DNA from: Candidatus Omnitrophota bacterium
Lineage (GTDB): Bacteria; Omnitrophota; Gorgyraeia; B26-G9
Reading direction: 5' to 3'
Assembly (NCBI GenBank): GCA_018817165.1
Contig: JAHITY010000128.1
Coordinates: forward strand, 69,161 to 123,298
Length of the DNA: 54,138 nt
A model generated the notes under the pieces. The model ran no database searches and was not told the origin of the DNA. It worked only from the letters and a program-made list of their open reading frames with translations. Positions 34,805 through 43,417 of this stretch are shown here, piece after piece. Position numbers and translations under genes: made by a program. Position 1 is the first letter of the stretch, and the number at the start of each line of letters is the position of its first letter.

Positions 34805-35937
34805 TGAATATACTAGTTATAAATTGCGGAAGCTCTTCGGTAAAGTATCAGCTTTTCTGTATGGAAACAGATCAATCGCTTGTCAGCGGGATCGTGGAAA
34901 AAATCGGAGCTCCGGATTCTTATATTTCGCATAAAAAAGCCGATAAAACTTATAAATCAAAACAGGTTATCGATAATTATTTTTCGGCAATTGAAAAGGT
35001 TTCCGAACTATTGACTGATGAAACCTGGGGCGCGGTAAAAACCAAAGATGATATTCACGCGATCGGGCATAGAGTAGTTCACGGCGGTGAAGAATTTAAA
35101 TCATCAGTGCTGATTGATAAAAAGGTTTTAGATCGAATAAAATATTACAGCGCGCTTGCGCCATTACATAATCCTCCGGCTTATAATGGGATCAGCGCGA
35201 CCAGAAAGATTTTTCCGAAAATTAAGCAGGTCGCGGTCTTTGATACAGCCTTTCATCAGACCATGCCGGAAGAGGCGTTTATGTATGGATTGCCGTATAA
35301 GCTGTATACAAAATATTGTATCAGGCGTTATGGATTTCACGGCACAAGCCATCGTTATGTGTCTGCTGCCGCGGCAAAGGTATTAAAAAAGCCTTTAAAA
35401 AAATTAAAGCTAATTACTTGTCATCTGGGCAATGGCTGCAGTATTACCGCGGTCAAGCATGGGGCTTCGGTTGATACAAGCATGGGATTTACTCCTTTGG
35501 AAGGTTTGCTCATGGGAACTCGCTGCGGAGATATTGATCCGGCTTTGATCGGCTATATCATGGAAAAAGAAAAGCTCAGCGTTCAAGAGGTCGGGCAGAT
35601 GATGAACCGGAAAAGCGGTTTGCTCGGGATCTCCGAAAGCAGCAATGATATGCGCGATCTGAGTGAGCAGGCAAAAAAAGGTGATAAGCAGGCAAAACTG
35701 GCGATTGACATTTTTATTTATCGGGTGAAAAAGTACATTGGTGCTTATATCGCGGCAATGAACGGCGCGGACGCGATTGTTCTCACCGGCGGCATTGGGG
35801 AAAATATGTCGCAGATAAAGCAAACATTGACCAAAGAATTAAGTAATCTGATGGGCAATAAAATGAAAATGCTTACGATTCATACTGAAGAAGAGCATTT
35901 AATTGCAATGGATACTTTTGAACTTATAAAAAGGTAA
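34804..35937 (+). CDS. ackA: Acetate kinase
   Basis: A 377-residue acetate kinase of the ASKHA fold. The start MNILVINCGSSSVKYQLF, HRVVHGGEEF, GFHGTSHRYVS, ITCHLGNGCSITAV, MGFTPLEGLLMGTRCGDIDP and VLTGGIGENM cover the phosphate, acetate and adenine sites. The length is slightly below the usual ~400, with a compact C-terminus. With Pta it makes ATP from acetyl phosphate. The next gene, yceD, starts nine bases later. Confidence 0.95.
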   Translation: MNILVINCGSSSVKYQLFCMETDQSLVSGIVEKIGAPDSYISHKKADKTYKSKQVIDNYFSAIEKVSELLTDETWGAVKTKDDIHAIGHRVVHGGEEFKSSVLIDKKVLDRIKYYSALAPLHNPPAYNGISATRKIFPKIKQVAVFDTAFHQTMPEEAFMYGLPYKLYTKYCIRRYGFHGTSHRYVSAAAAKVLKKPLKKLKLITCHLGNGCSITAVKHGASVDTSMGFTPLEGLLMGTRCGDIDPALIGYIMEKEKLSVQEVGQMMNRKSGLLGISESSNDMRDLSEQAKKGDKQAKLAIDIFIYRVKKYIGAYIAAMNGADAIVLTGGIGENMSQIKQTLTKELSNLMGNKMKMLTIHTEEEHLIAMDTFELIKR

Positions 35938-35946
35938 AAATTAGCA

Positions 35947-36396
35947 ATGAAAATAAATATAAACGAAATTCCGCCGCAGGGTTTGGAATTAGAAGAAATA
36001 GAATCAGCCCAAGCGCTGGATATTGAAAGAAGTGATATTGAATTCACTAAAGATGTGCTGATAAAAGTCAGAATCAAGCGCGAGTATGATAGTTTAAGAA
36101 TTCATCTGGATATTGAAAGTGAAATATCATTTTCCTGCGCGCGCTGTCTGGAAGATGAATCGAAAATTTTCGCGCAGCATATTGATATAATAAAAGACGC
36201 TAAAGAAGAAAGAATAATTGATCTGACCCAAATTGCGCGGGAAGAAATAATATTTTCTTATCCGGATAAATTGCTGTGCAAAGAAGACTGCAAAGGCTTG
36301 TGTCCGCAATGCGGGCGAAATAGAAATGTGCATACATGCCGCTGCGATGCCCCTTTGGGTTCGCTCGGAATTCACATAGATAGATTAGATAACTGA
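35947..36396 (+). CDS. yceD: YceD/DUF177 protein
   Basis: A 149-residue YceD-family protein with the CARCLEDE motif and a C-terminal LCKEDCKGLCPQCGRNRN zinc-ribbon-like end. YceD is encoded next to rpmF in most bacteria and has been linked to 23S rRNA accumulation; its molecular role is not fully known. Its position directly before rpmF confirms the call. It is translationally close to ackA (nine bases), an unusual link between acetate kinase and the yceD-rpmF-fab block. Confidence 0.9.
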   Translation: MKININEIPPQGLELEEIESAQALDIERSDIEFTKDVLIKVRIKREYDSLRIHLDIESEISFSCARCLEDESKIFAQHIDIIKDAKEERIIDLTQIAREEIIFSYPDKLLCKEDCKGLCPQCGRNRNVHTCRCDAPLGSLGIHIDRLDN

Positions 36397-36439
36397 GATT
36401 AAAACAGAACATTACGCTGTATTTAAGGAGGAATTAACA

Positions 36440-36640
36440 ATGGCGCATCCAAAACGGAAACATTCGAAAACCAGACGTGATACAAAACGGGCGGGAAATT
36501 CAACATTAGCTACTCCAAGTAGCTCATTATGCCCGGCTTGCAATCAGCCCAAACCAGCACATCATATCTGCCCACAATGCGGAGAATACAAGGGCATTAA
36601 GTACGTTGAGAAGAAAGAGAAAAAAACTAAAAAGAACTAA
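36440..36640 (+). CDS. rpmF: Ribosomal protein L32
   Basis: A 66-residue L32. The start MAHPKRKHSKTRRDTKRA is typical, and the zinc ribbon has CPACNQ and CPQCGEYKG. It belongs to the large ribosomal subunit. AAGGAGG is ~7 bases before the ATG. The gene is followed by ~240 bases rich in 7-bp repeats before plsX, whereas in many bacteria rpmF and plsX lie much closer together. Confidence 0.97.
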   Translation: MAHPKRKHSKTRRDTKRAGNSTLATPSSSLCPACNQPKPAHHICPQCGEYKGIKYVEKKEKKTKKN

Positions 36641-36866
36641 TGGCTAATGGTCGATAGCTGATAGTTAAGAACGAAGAGATAAGAGCTGATAGCTAATGGT
36701 CAATGGTCAATAGCTAAGAGTTAAAAAGCAGAAAAAAGAACATAGTCGAAAACTGTAAAGTAAATAGTATCGAGTAGTTTAGCAAACAGTATTTTTTTAA
36801 CGCTAAACTAAAAATAGAAGTAGGGCTATAAGCTATAGACCATAGACTATAAGCCATAAGCTAAAA
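36637..36866. repeat. Heptamer repeat block between rpmF and plsX
   Basis: Three tracts keep a 7-base phase. 36637-36671 has TAATGGC, TAATGGT and CGATAGC. 36684-36727 has GCTGATA, GCTAATG, GTCAATG and GTCAATA. 36823-36864 has GGCTATA, AGCTATA, GACCATA and GACTATA. The non-repeated part between (36728-36822) is AT-rich with no gene seen. The units look like shuffled variants of a TAGCTNA/TTGACTA-type core. Confidence 0.7.
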
Positions 36867-36881
36867 AAAGGTATTTTTTTT

Positions 36882-37877
36882 ATGAGAATAGCTGTTGACG
36901 CGATGGGTGGGGACCATGCTCCGGATGTAGTAATCAGCGGAGCTATATTAGCAGCAAAAGATATTGATGTTGATATTGTTTTAGTCGGACCGGAAGATAT
37001 TATCAAAGCTAAGCTTGCTGCGCATAAGAGCGTTCCGGCGAATATTTCAGTACTAAATGCTACTGAGGTTATCGCGATGAATGAATCTCCGGCAGTCAGT
37101 GTGCGGAGAAAAAAAGATTCTTCGATAAGCGTGGCAGTGAAAATGGTCAAAGATAAAACCGCGGACGCGATGATCTCCGCGGGAAATACCGGCGCGGTTG
37201 TTTGCGCGGCAAGTTTGTTTTTAAAAAACCTAGCCGGGGTAGACAGGCCGGGGATAAGTGTATTATTGCCCACGCTGAAAAATGTGGTTCAGATGATCGA
37301 CATGGGCGCGAATATTGACGCCAAGCCAGAGCATCTTTTGCAGTATGGAATTATGGGCAGTGTCTATAGCCAGTATGTTTTGCACAAAGAGAATCCGACT
37401 GTTGGCTTGCTGAATATCGGCGAAGAAGAAACCAAAGGCCCGGAATTTGTTAAAGAAACCTTTAAACTCTTAGAGCAAAATAAAAATATAAACTTTATCG
37501 GCAATGTGGAAGGCCGCGATATTTATGTGGGAGACTGTGATGTTATTGTCTGCGATGGATTTCTCGGTAATGTGGTATTAAAAGTATCCGAAGGCTTGGC
37601 CGACGCGATAAAAGAAATGCTCAAGCGCAAACTTTCCACGAATATCTTTACAAAACTCGGTGCGCTGCTCAGTGCTCCGGCATTTAAAGCCTTAAAAAGA
37701 GAAACGGATTATGCGGAATACGGGGGAGCTCCTTTGCTGGGCATAGACGGCGTATGTATTATTGCCCATGGCGGATCTTCCGCCAATGCGATAAAAAACG
37801 CGATCCGAGTCGCCCATGAATCAGTAATGAATAATGTTAATCAGCATATAATTGAATTAATTGAAAAAAATAATTAA
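36882..37877 (+). CDS. plsX: Phosphate acyltransferase PlsX
   Basis: A 331-residue PlsX. Landmarks are MRIAVDAMGGDHAPDVVI, AMISAGNTGAVV, GLLNIGEEETKGPE and DGFLGNVVLK. It makes acyl-phosphate from acyl-ACP for PlsY-dependent phospholipid synthesis. AAAAGG lies upstream across an A/T-rich spacer. fabD follows after 46 bases. In many genomes fabH separates plsX from fabD; here it is missing. Confidence 0.95.
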   Translation: MRIAVDAMGGDHAPDVVISGAILAAKDIDVDIVLVGPEDIIKAKLAAHKSVPANISVLNATEVIAMNESPAVSVRRKKDSSISVAVKMVKDKTADAMISAGNTGAVVCAASLFLKNLAGVDRPGISVLLPTLKNVVQMIDMGANIDAKPEHLLQYGIMGSVYSQYVLHKENPTVGLLNIGEEETKGPEFVKETFKLLEQNKNINFIGNVEGRDIYVGDCDVIVCDGFLGNVVLKVSEGLADAIKEMLKRKLSTNIFTKLGALLSAPAFKALKRETDYAEYGGAPLLGIDGVCIIAHGGSSANAIKNAIRVAHESVMNNVNQHIIELIEKNN

Positions 37878-37923
37878 TCATCTGGCTGGTTTAAAATAAG
37901 AGTTTTAAAAGGGGTTTTTTTAG

Positions 37924-38868
37924 ATGCAGACAAATAAAACAGCTTATATCTTTCCCGGACAAGGCGCGCAATATGTGGGCATGGGCAAAGATCTGTATGA
38001 TAATTTTCCTCAGGCAAAGGCTGTGTTTGATCAGGCTAATGCTGTTCTGGGTTTTGATTTAGCCAAGATTTGTTTTGAAGGGCCGATCGAAGAATTAACC
38101 AAAAGCGCGGTTTGTCAGCCAGCGGTTTTAACCCATAGCATTGCCGCGTTTGAAGTGCTTAAATCAGTTTGCGCGCAAAAGAAAATGCCGGCAATTGCCT
38201 GCGCGGGATTAAGCTTGGGTGAATATTCCGCTTTGGTGGCTTGCGGCAGTTTAAAGTTTTGCGATGCGGTAAGTCTGGTGCATAAAAGAGGCCAGTTTAT
38301 GGATCAGGCTTCTCTAGAAAATCCGGGAACTTTGGCCTGTGTTCTAGGGATTGATATTGCTCAGGCAGAAAATATCTGCGCGCAAACCGGCGTTGAAATC
38401 GCTAATCTTAATTGTCCCGGACAGATTGTTATTTCAGGTAGTTTTGAAAATATGAAAAAAGCGGAAGAAGCAGCCAAAGCCGCTGGGGCAAAAAGAGTAT
38501 TACCTTTGGGCGTAAGCGGGCCGTTTCATTCATCTTTAATGAACTCAGCAGCCGCTAAACTGAAAATAGAATTAGCCAATGTGCGGATCAATCAGCCGAA
38601 TGTATTGTTTATTCCCAATGTCACGGCCGAGTATGAGAATGACCCGGAACAAATAGGACAGTTATTGACAAAACAAGTTGCCAGCACTACTTTTTGGGAA
38701 AAAAGCATTGAAGTTTTGAAAAAAGATGGGATAAATAACTTTGTTGAATTTGGACCAGGCAAGGTATTGCGCGGTCTATTACAAAGAATCGACAAAGCGC
38801 TAAATGTTTTAAATCTGGACAAAAACAGTGATTTCGAGGCAATAGCTTGTTCTTGCAGCTGCGAATAA
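37924..38868 (+). CDS. fabD: Malonyl-CoA-ACP transacylase
   Basis: A 314-residue FabD. The N-terminus IFPGQGAQYVGMG leads to the nucleophile motif AGLSLGEYSAL (S97) and the catalytic His in GPFHSSLM. It transfers malonate from CoA to ACP to feed chain elongation. AAGGGGT is a few bases before the ATG. It sits between plsX and fabG in the fab operon. Confidence 0.95.
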   Translation: MQTNKTAYIFPGQGAQYVGMGKDLYDNFPQAKAVFDQANAVLGFDLAKICFEGPIEELTKSAVCQPAVLTHSIAAFEVLKSVCAQKKMPAIACAGLSLGEYSALVACGSLKFCDAVSLVHKRGQFMDQASLENPGTLACVLGIDIAQAENICAQTGVEIANLNCPGQIVISGSFENMKKAEEAAKAAGAKRVLPLGVSGPFHSSLMNSAAAKLKIELANVRINQPNVLFIPNVTAEYENDPEQIGQLLTKQVASTTFWEKSIEVLKKDGINNFVEFGPGKVLRGLLQRIDKALNVLNLDKNSDFEAIACSCSCE

Positions 38869-38898
38869 GATTTAAAACCAAAATTTAAGGGGGATATA

Positions 38899-39639
38899 AT
38901 GAAATTAAAAGGAAAAGTAGCTTTTATCACCGGCGGTGCCGCGGGAATCGGCAAGGAAATAGCCTTGACTTTGGCTCGACAGGGCGCGGACTGTGTGATC
39001 TGCGATGTTAATGAACAATTGCTGGCGGAAACCGCTGCTGAGATCAAGGCTTTGGGCGTGGAAAGCATGCCGCTGGTGCTCAATGTTTGCAGCATGGCTG
39101 ACTGCGAAGCAGCGGTGAACAAAATTATTGACAAATTTAAAAAAGTGGATATACTAATCAATAACGCAGGAATTACCCGAGATGGACTGCTGATTCGGAT
39201 GAAAGAAGCCGACTGGGATGCGGTGATTTCGGTTAATCTCAAAGGGGCATTTAATTGCACAAAAGCAGTGGTAAAACCAATGATGAAACAGCGTTCCGGG
39301 GCAATCGTAAATATGGCCTCAATTATTGGTTTGATGGGAAATGCCGGGCAAGTTAATTATGCTGCTTCAAAAGCCGGTTTGATCGGTTTGACAAAAAGTG
39401 TGGCAAAAGAAGTGGCTTCAAGAAATATCCGGGTAAACGCGATAGCTCCCGGGTTTATTGAAACCAAAATGACACAGATATTAAGTGATGATGTTAAGCA
39501 GGCAATGCTTAATCAGATACCTTTGGGCAAATTTGGAAGCCCGCAAGATGTAGCAAATCTAGTTGTTTTTTTAGTCACTGATGACTCAAACTACATAACA
39601 GGCCAAGTGATCTCAATCAATGGCGGGATGTTAATGTAG
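38899..39639 (+). CDS. fabG: 3-oxoacyl-ACP reductase FabG
   Basis: A 246-residue short-chain dehydrogenase. The NAD(P) motif [12 protein letters not shown] and the NNAG motif are followed by the catalytic set S141, Y154 and K158 ([18 protein letters not shown]). The C-terminal GQVISINGG is typical. It carries out the first reduction of each elongation cycle. A GGGGGATA site precedes the ATG. acpP follows after 27 bases. Confidence 0.96.
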   Translation: MKLKGKVAFITGGAAGIGKEIALTLARQGADCVICDVNEQLLAETAAEIKALGVESMPLVLNVCSMADCEAAVNKIIDKFKKVDILINNAGITRDGLLIRMKEADWDAVISVNLKGAFNCTKAVVKPMMKQRSGAIVNMASIIGLMGNAGQVNYAASKAGLIGLTKSVAKEVASRNIRVNAIAPGFIETKMTQILSDDVKQAMLNQIPLGKFGSPQDVANLVVFLVTDDSNYITGQVISINGGMLM

Positions 39640-39666
39640 GGTCCTTTTGAAAGGAGGCAAAATTAA

Positions 39667-39903
39667 ATGGCAGTAGAAGATAAAGTAAAATCGATAATTG
39701 TTGATCAGTTAGGGGTTAAAGCAGAAGAAGTTACAATTAATGCGTCATTTGTGGATGATTTAGGTGCGGATTCTTTGGATACAGTAGAGTTGGTTATGGC
39801 TTTAGAAGAAGAGTTTGGAATTGAAATCCCTGATGAAGACGCGGAGAAAATGACAACTGTTGGCGAAGCTGTTAAATATATCAGCAGCAAGACTGACGCT
39901 TAA
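39667..39903 (+). CDS. acpP: Acyl carrier protein
   Basis: A 78-residue ACP with the phosphopantetheine site [19 protein letters not shown] (Ser36). The acidic composition and short four-helix pattern are standard. It carries growing acyl chains as thioesters. AGGAGG lies ~8 bases before the ATG. It is placed between fabG and fabF. Confidence 0.98.
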   Translation: MAVEDKVKSIIVDQLGVKAEEVTINASFVDDLGADSLDTVELVMALEEEFGIEIPDEDAEKMTTVGEAVKYISSKTDA

Positions 39904-39969
39904 ATTAACCTATAGTTTATTGATCATAGGCTAGCAAATACGGGAATTGTTTTCTCATTTTAAAATATT

Positions 39970-41211
39970 ATGGACAAAAAAAGAGTAGTGATTACAGGTA
40001 TAGGGGTTGTTTCACCTGTTGGAAATACAAAAGATGAGTTTTGGCATTCTTTGTGTGAAGGTAAAAGCGGGGGCGGATTAGTAACTTATTTTGATGCTTC
40101 AGAATTTTCTTCTCAAATCGATGCGGAAGTAAAAAACTTTGATCCTACCATTTGTATTCAACCCAAAGAATTAAAGCGGATGGACAGATTTGTCCAATTC
40201 GCGGTAGTTGCCAGTAAAATGGCTTGCCTCGATTCAGGCTTAGATCTTCCTAATGAAGATGTAAACAAAATCGGAGTGATTGTCGGTACAGGTATCGGCG
40301 GATTACATGTTGTGGAAGAACAGCAGAAAAAGTATTTAGAACATGGACCAAAGAAAATATCACCGTTTTTGATTCCGATGCTGATCGTGAATATGGCTCC
40401 TGGCCAGATATCAATCAGCCTAGGCTTAAAAGGACCGAATTCCTGTGTGACAACTGCCTGCGCGACTGGCGGTCATTCCATAGGTGATGCTTTTAAGGTC
40501 ATTGCCAGAGGCGATGCTACAGCAATGTTTGCCGGCGGAACAGAGAGTTGTATTACTCCTCTGGGTTTCGGCGGTTTTTGCGCTTTAAAAGCATTGACTA
40601 CGAGAAATGATGATCCGCTAAAAGCATCCCGACCTTTTGATAAAGGCAGGGATGGTTTTTTAATGGGTGAAGGCGCGGGAATTGTGGTTTTAGAAGAACT
40701 TGAGCACGCGAAAAAACGCGGCGCTAATATTTACGCGGAAATAGTCGGTTATGGGATGAGCGGTGATGCTTATCATATGACCGCTCCGGACCCGGCTGGT
40801 GAAGGCGGCGCGCGTTGTATGCAGCTGGCATTGAATGACGGGGGAATTAATATAGAAGAAGTAGATTATATTAATGCCCATGGAACATCAACACCAATGA
40901 ATGATCGAGTGGAGACTTTGGCAATCAAAACTGTTTTCGGTGATTACGCGAAAAAAGTAGCGGTTAGTTCTACCAAGTCAATGACCGGACATTTACTCGG
41001 AGCAGCTGGCGGCGTGGAATGCGCGGCGATTGCTCTGGCAATAAAACACGGGATTATCCCTCCCACAATTAATTATGAAACACCAGATCCGGATTGTGAT
41101 CTAGATTATGTGCCGAACGTGGCGAGAAAACAGCCGGTTAATGTGGCAATATCTAATTCATTGGGTTTTGGCGGACATAATGTGACTTTGGTTCTTAAAA
41201 AATACGAGTAA
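39970..41211 (+). CDS. fabF: 3-oxoacyl-ACP synthase II (FabF)
   Basis: A 413-residue KAS II. The active-site Cys164 is in [17 protein letters not shown], and the two catalytic His are in [11 protein letters not shown] and TGHLLGAAG. It condenses malonyl-ACP with acyl-ACP. No FabH or FabB is seen here, so initiation must use another locus or FabF-mediated malonyl-ACP decarboxylation. A clear terminator follows. The 66-base gap before it has only a short heptamer-like run. Confidence 0.96.
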   Translation: MDKKRVVITGIGVVSPVGNTKDEFWHSLCEGKSGGGLVTYFDASEFSSQIDAEVKNFDPTICIQPKELKRMDRFVQFAVVASKMACLDSGLDLPNEDVNKIGVIVGTGIGGLHVVEEQQKKYLEHGPKKISPFLIPMLIVNMAPGQISISLGLKGPNSCVTTACATGGHSIGDAFKVIARGDATAMFAGGTESCITPLGFGGFCALKALTTRNDDPLKASRPFDKGRDGFLMGEGAGIVVLEELEHAKKRGANIYAEIVGYGMSGDAYHMTAPDPAGEGGARCMQLALNDGGINIEEVDYINAHGTSTPMNDRVETLAIKTVFGDYAKKVAVSSTKSMTGHLLGAAGGVECAAIALAIKHGIIPPTINYETPDPDCDLDYVPNVARKQPVNVAISNSLGFGGHNVTLVLKKYE

Positions 41212-41236
41212 ACATATATTGTTTAATATATTCCAT

Positions 41237-41272
41237 AGAGGGCAACCGTTAAAAAGTTGCCCTCTAATTTTA
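41237..41272 (+). terminator. Terminator of the fab operon
   Basis: A perfect 10-bp inverted repeat (AGAGGGCAAC / GTTGCCCTCT) with a 9-base loop is followed by AATTTTA. It ends the plsX-fabF unit. Confidence 0.8.
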
Positions 41273-41285
41273 CATTGTTCAGACA

Positions 41286-41314
41286 TTGACAGCAGCTATT
41301 ATATCGGTTATAAT
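41286..41314 (+). promoter_or_regulatory. Consensus sigma70 promoter of the acyl-CoA dehydrogenase operon
   Basis: TTGACA (41286-41291), a 17-base spacer and TATAAT (41309-41314) match the consensus at all 12 positions. The predicted transcript start is near 41321, leaving a ~105-base leader. Confidence 0.8.
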
Positions 41315-41335
41315 ATTTTTTTATCTAAAAAATCA

Positions 41336-41360
41336 CATATATATGGTTTACATATATATT
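41336..41360. promoter_or_regulatory. Paired CATATATAT repeats, possible operator
   Basis: CATATATATG (41336-41345, itself palindromic) and CATATATATT (41351-41360) are direct near-copies whose starts are 15 bases apart. They lie just downstream of the predicted transcript start. The position suits a repressor site; the regulator is unknown. Confidence 0.35.
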
Positions 41361-41426
41361 AATTATACATTTGATTGCTCAGTAGATATTTGATATTTTT
41401 GAATAATTTAATGAAAGGACGTGTTT

Positions 41427-42596
41427 ATGGATTATTTGCTAACAGAAGAGCAGATAATGGTGCAGGATCTGGCGAGAAAAATCGCTGAGGAAAAATTAAG
41501 ACCAATAGTAAAAGAACTTGATGAAAAAGAAGAATTTCCTTGGAAGATCATGAAGCTGTTGGCAGACGCTGATCTGTTTGGGGTTTATATTGATGAAAAA
41601 TACGGGGGAATGGGACTGGGCGTATTTGGCTTGTGTTTGGTAACAGAAGAACTTTCTAAGGTTTGCGGCGGTGTGGCGGTTACTTACGCGGCATCTGGTT
41701 TAGGCACAGACCCGATAATTTTATTTGGAACAGAAGAACAAAAAAAGAAATTCCTGCCTGATTTGGCTAGCGGTAAAAAGCTCGCGGCTTTTGGCGTAAC
41801 TGAGCCGAATGCCGGTAGTGATGCCGGAGCAATCGAGACCACCGCGGTAAAAGACGGCGATCATTATGTAATTAACGGAATGAAGCATTTTATTACCAAT
41901 GGCGGAGACGCGGAAATTTATGTTGTGATCGCGATGACAGATAAGACCAAAGGCCAACGCGGTTCTTCGGCTTTTATTATTGAAAAAGGCACTCCCGGAT
42001 TTACCTTTGGTAAAAAAGAAGAAAAATTGGGAATCCGCACATCTTCTACCCGTGAATTGATTTTCCAGGACTGCCGAGTTCCCAAAGAAAATCTTTTGGG
42101 CAAAGAAGGCATGGGCTTTATCGTAACTATGAAGACTTTTGATCTATCTCGTCCGGGTGTTGCCGCTCAGGCATTGGGAATCGCTCAGGGCGCGCTTGAT
42201 CTGGCAGTTGATTATTCCAGAACAAGAATCCAGTTCGGCAAGCCGATCTGCGCTAATCAGGGAATTAAATTCATGTTAGCCGATATGGCTACTCAGATCG
42301 AAGCAGCACGCGGTTTGGTTTACAGCGTTGCCCGTCAGATCGATAGCGGTAATGTAAAAGTCGCTAAAGAATCAGCAATGGCAAAATTATTTGCCTCAGA
42401 TGTGGCGATGAAAGTCACCACAGATGCTGTACAGATTTTTGGCGGCTATGGTTATATGCGTGAATATCCGATTGAGAAATACATGCGTGACGCGAAAATC
42501 ACTCAGATATACGAAGGAACTAATCAGATCCAAAGAGAAATCATTGGAAATAACTTAATTAAGGAGTCGCTTGCTGCTTCTAAAAAAGCGAAATAA
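41427..42596 (+). CDS. Acyl-CoA dehydrogenase (Bcd/CarC-like)
   Basis: A 389-residue flavoprotein. Landmarks are MDYLLTEEQIMVQDLARK, FGVTEPNAGSDAG, RTRIQFGKPI and IFGGYGYMREYPIEKYMRDAKITQIYEGTNQIQR, whose Glu (E363) is the expected catalytic base. AAAGGAC is seven bases before this ATG; the GTG two codons upstream lacks a good position. EtfB and EtfA follow directly, the gene order of butyryl-CoA dehydrogenase and caffeyl-CoA reductase complexes. The substrate chain length is not decided by sequence alone. The direction may be acyl-CoA formation from enoyl-CoA in fermentation. Confidence 0.9.
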   Translation: MDYLLTEEQIMVQDLARKIAEEKLRPIVKELDEKEEFPWKIMKLLADADLFGVYIDEKYGGMGLGVFGLCLVTEELSKVCGGVAVTYAASGLGTDPIILFGTEEQKKKFLPDLASGKKLAAFGVTEPNAGSDAGAIETTAVKDGDHYVINGMKHFITNGGDAEIYVVIAMTDKTKGQRGSSAFIIEKGTPGFTFGKKEEKLGIRTSSTRELIFQDCRVPKENLLGKEGMGFIVTMKTFDLSRPGVAAQALGIAQGALDLAVDYSRTRIQFGKPICANQGIKFMLADMATQIEAARGLVYSVARQIDSGNVKVAKESAMAKLFASDVAMKVTTDAVQIFGGYGYMREYPIEKYMRDAKITQIYEGTNQIQREIIGNNLIKESLAASKKAK

Positions 42597-42599
42597 TCA

Positions 42600-43388
42600 A
42601 TGAATATAGTTGTTTGCATAAAACAAGTACCAGATACAACAGATGTGAGAATTAATCCGGAAACAAATACTTTGATTCGCGAGGGCGTGGCATCAATTAT
42701 CAATCCGTTTGATATGTACGCGATCGAAGAAGGTCTGCGTTTGCGGGAGAAATTTGCAGGTAAAGTAACCGTTATTACCATGGGACCGCCGCAAGCCCAA
42801 GTTGCCCTAAGAGAAGCAATTGCTCTGGGTGTGGATGAGGCGATTTTATTGTCTGATCGGGCTTTTGCCGGCAGCGATACTTTAGCGACCAGTTATGCCT
42901 TGGCCATGGGAATTAAGAAACTCGGTGACTTTGACGTGATCCTTTGCGGCAAGCAGGCAATTGATGGTGATACAGCGCAAGTCGGACCGGGAATCTCGGT
43001 TTGGCTGGGCATTCCTCAAGTTGCATTTGCCAAAAAGATTGACGCGACAACCGAAAAAGATGTTAAAGCATTTAAAGTGGAAAGAATGACTGAAGAAGGC
43101 GCGGATGTTTTAGAAATACCCCTGCCTTGCATGATCTCAGTGGTCAAAGATATCAATGAACCAAGAATGCCTTCTTTAAAGGGCATGATGCGTTCGAAAA
43201 AAGCCGTGATCACTACTTGGTCCGCGGAAGATATTAAGGCTGATAAAAAGAAAATCGGTCTGGATGGTTCACCGACTCAGGTTGTGAAAATATTCAGCCC
43301 GCCGGTACGTGAAGGCGGTCAGGTTCTGCATGGTGACGCGCAGGATGTTAGTGAAAAATTGTATGGACTTATTAAGGATCTGGTTTAA
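42600..43388 (+). CDS. etfB: Electron transfer flavoprotein beta subunit
   Basis: A 262-residue EtfB. The start MNIVVCIKQVPDTTDVRINPE, INPFDMYAIEEGLRLRE and DGDTAQVGPGISVWLGIPQV are characteristic. It binds a flavin or AMP at the interface with EtfA. The ATG is three bases after the acyl-CoA dehydrogenase stop, so translation is coupled. The pairing with a ferredoxin-domain EtfA suggests the bifurcating group. Confidence 0.94.
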   Translation: MNIVVCIKQVPDTTDVRINPETNTLIREGVASIINPFDMYAIEEGLRLREKFAGKVTVITMGPPQAQVALREAIALGVDEAILLSDRAFAGSDTLATSYALAMGIKKLGDFDVILCGKQAIDGDTAQVGPGISVWLGIPQVAFAKKIDATTEKDVKAFKVERMTEEGADVLEIPLPCMISVVKDINEPRMPSLKGMMRSKKAVITTWSAEDIKADKKKIGLDGSPTQVVKIFSPPVREGGQVLHGDAQDVSEKLYGLIKDLV

Positions 43389-43417
43389 TAAACAATTATT
43401 TAGGATAGAAGACTAAA

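Noticed and set aside
36637-36866. CRISPR-like array
   Set aside because: The period is 7 bases with drifting units and no spacers; no cas genes are present.
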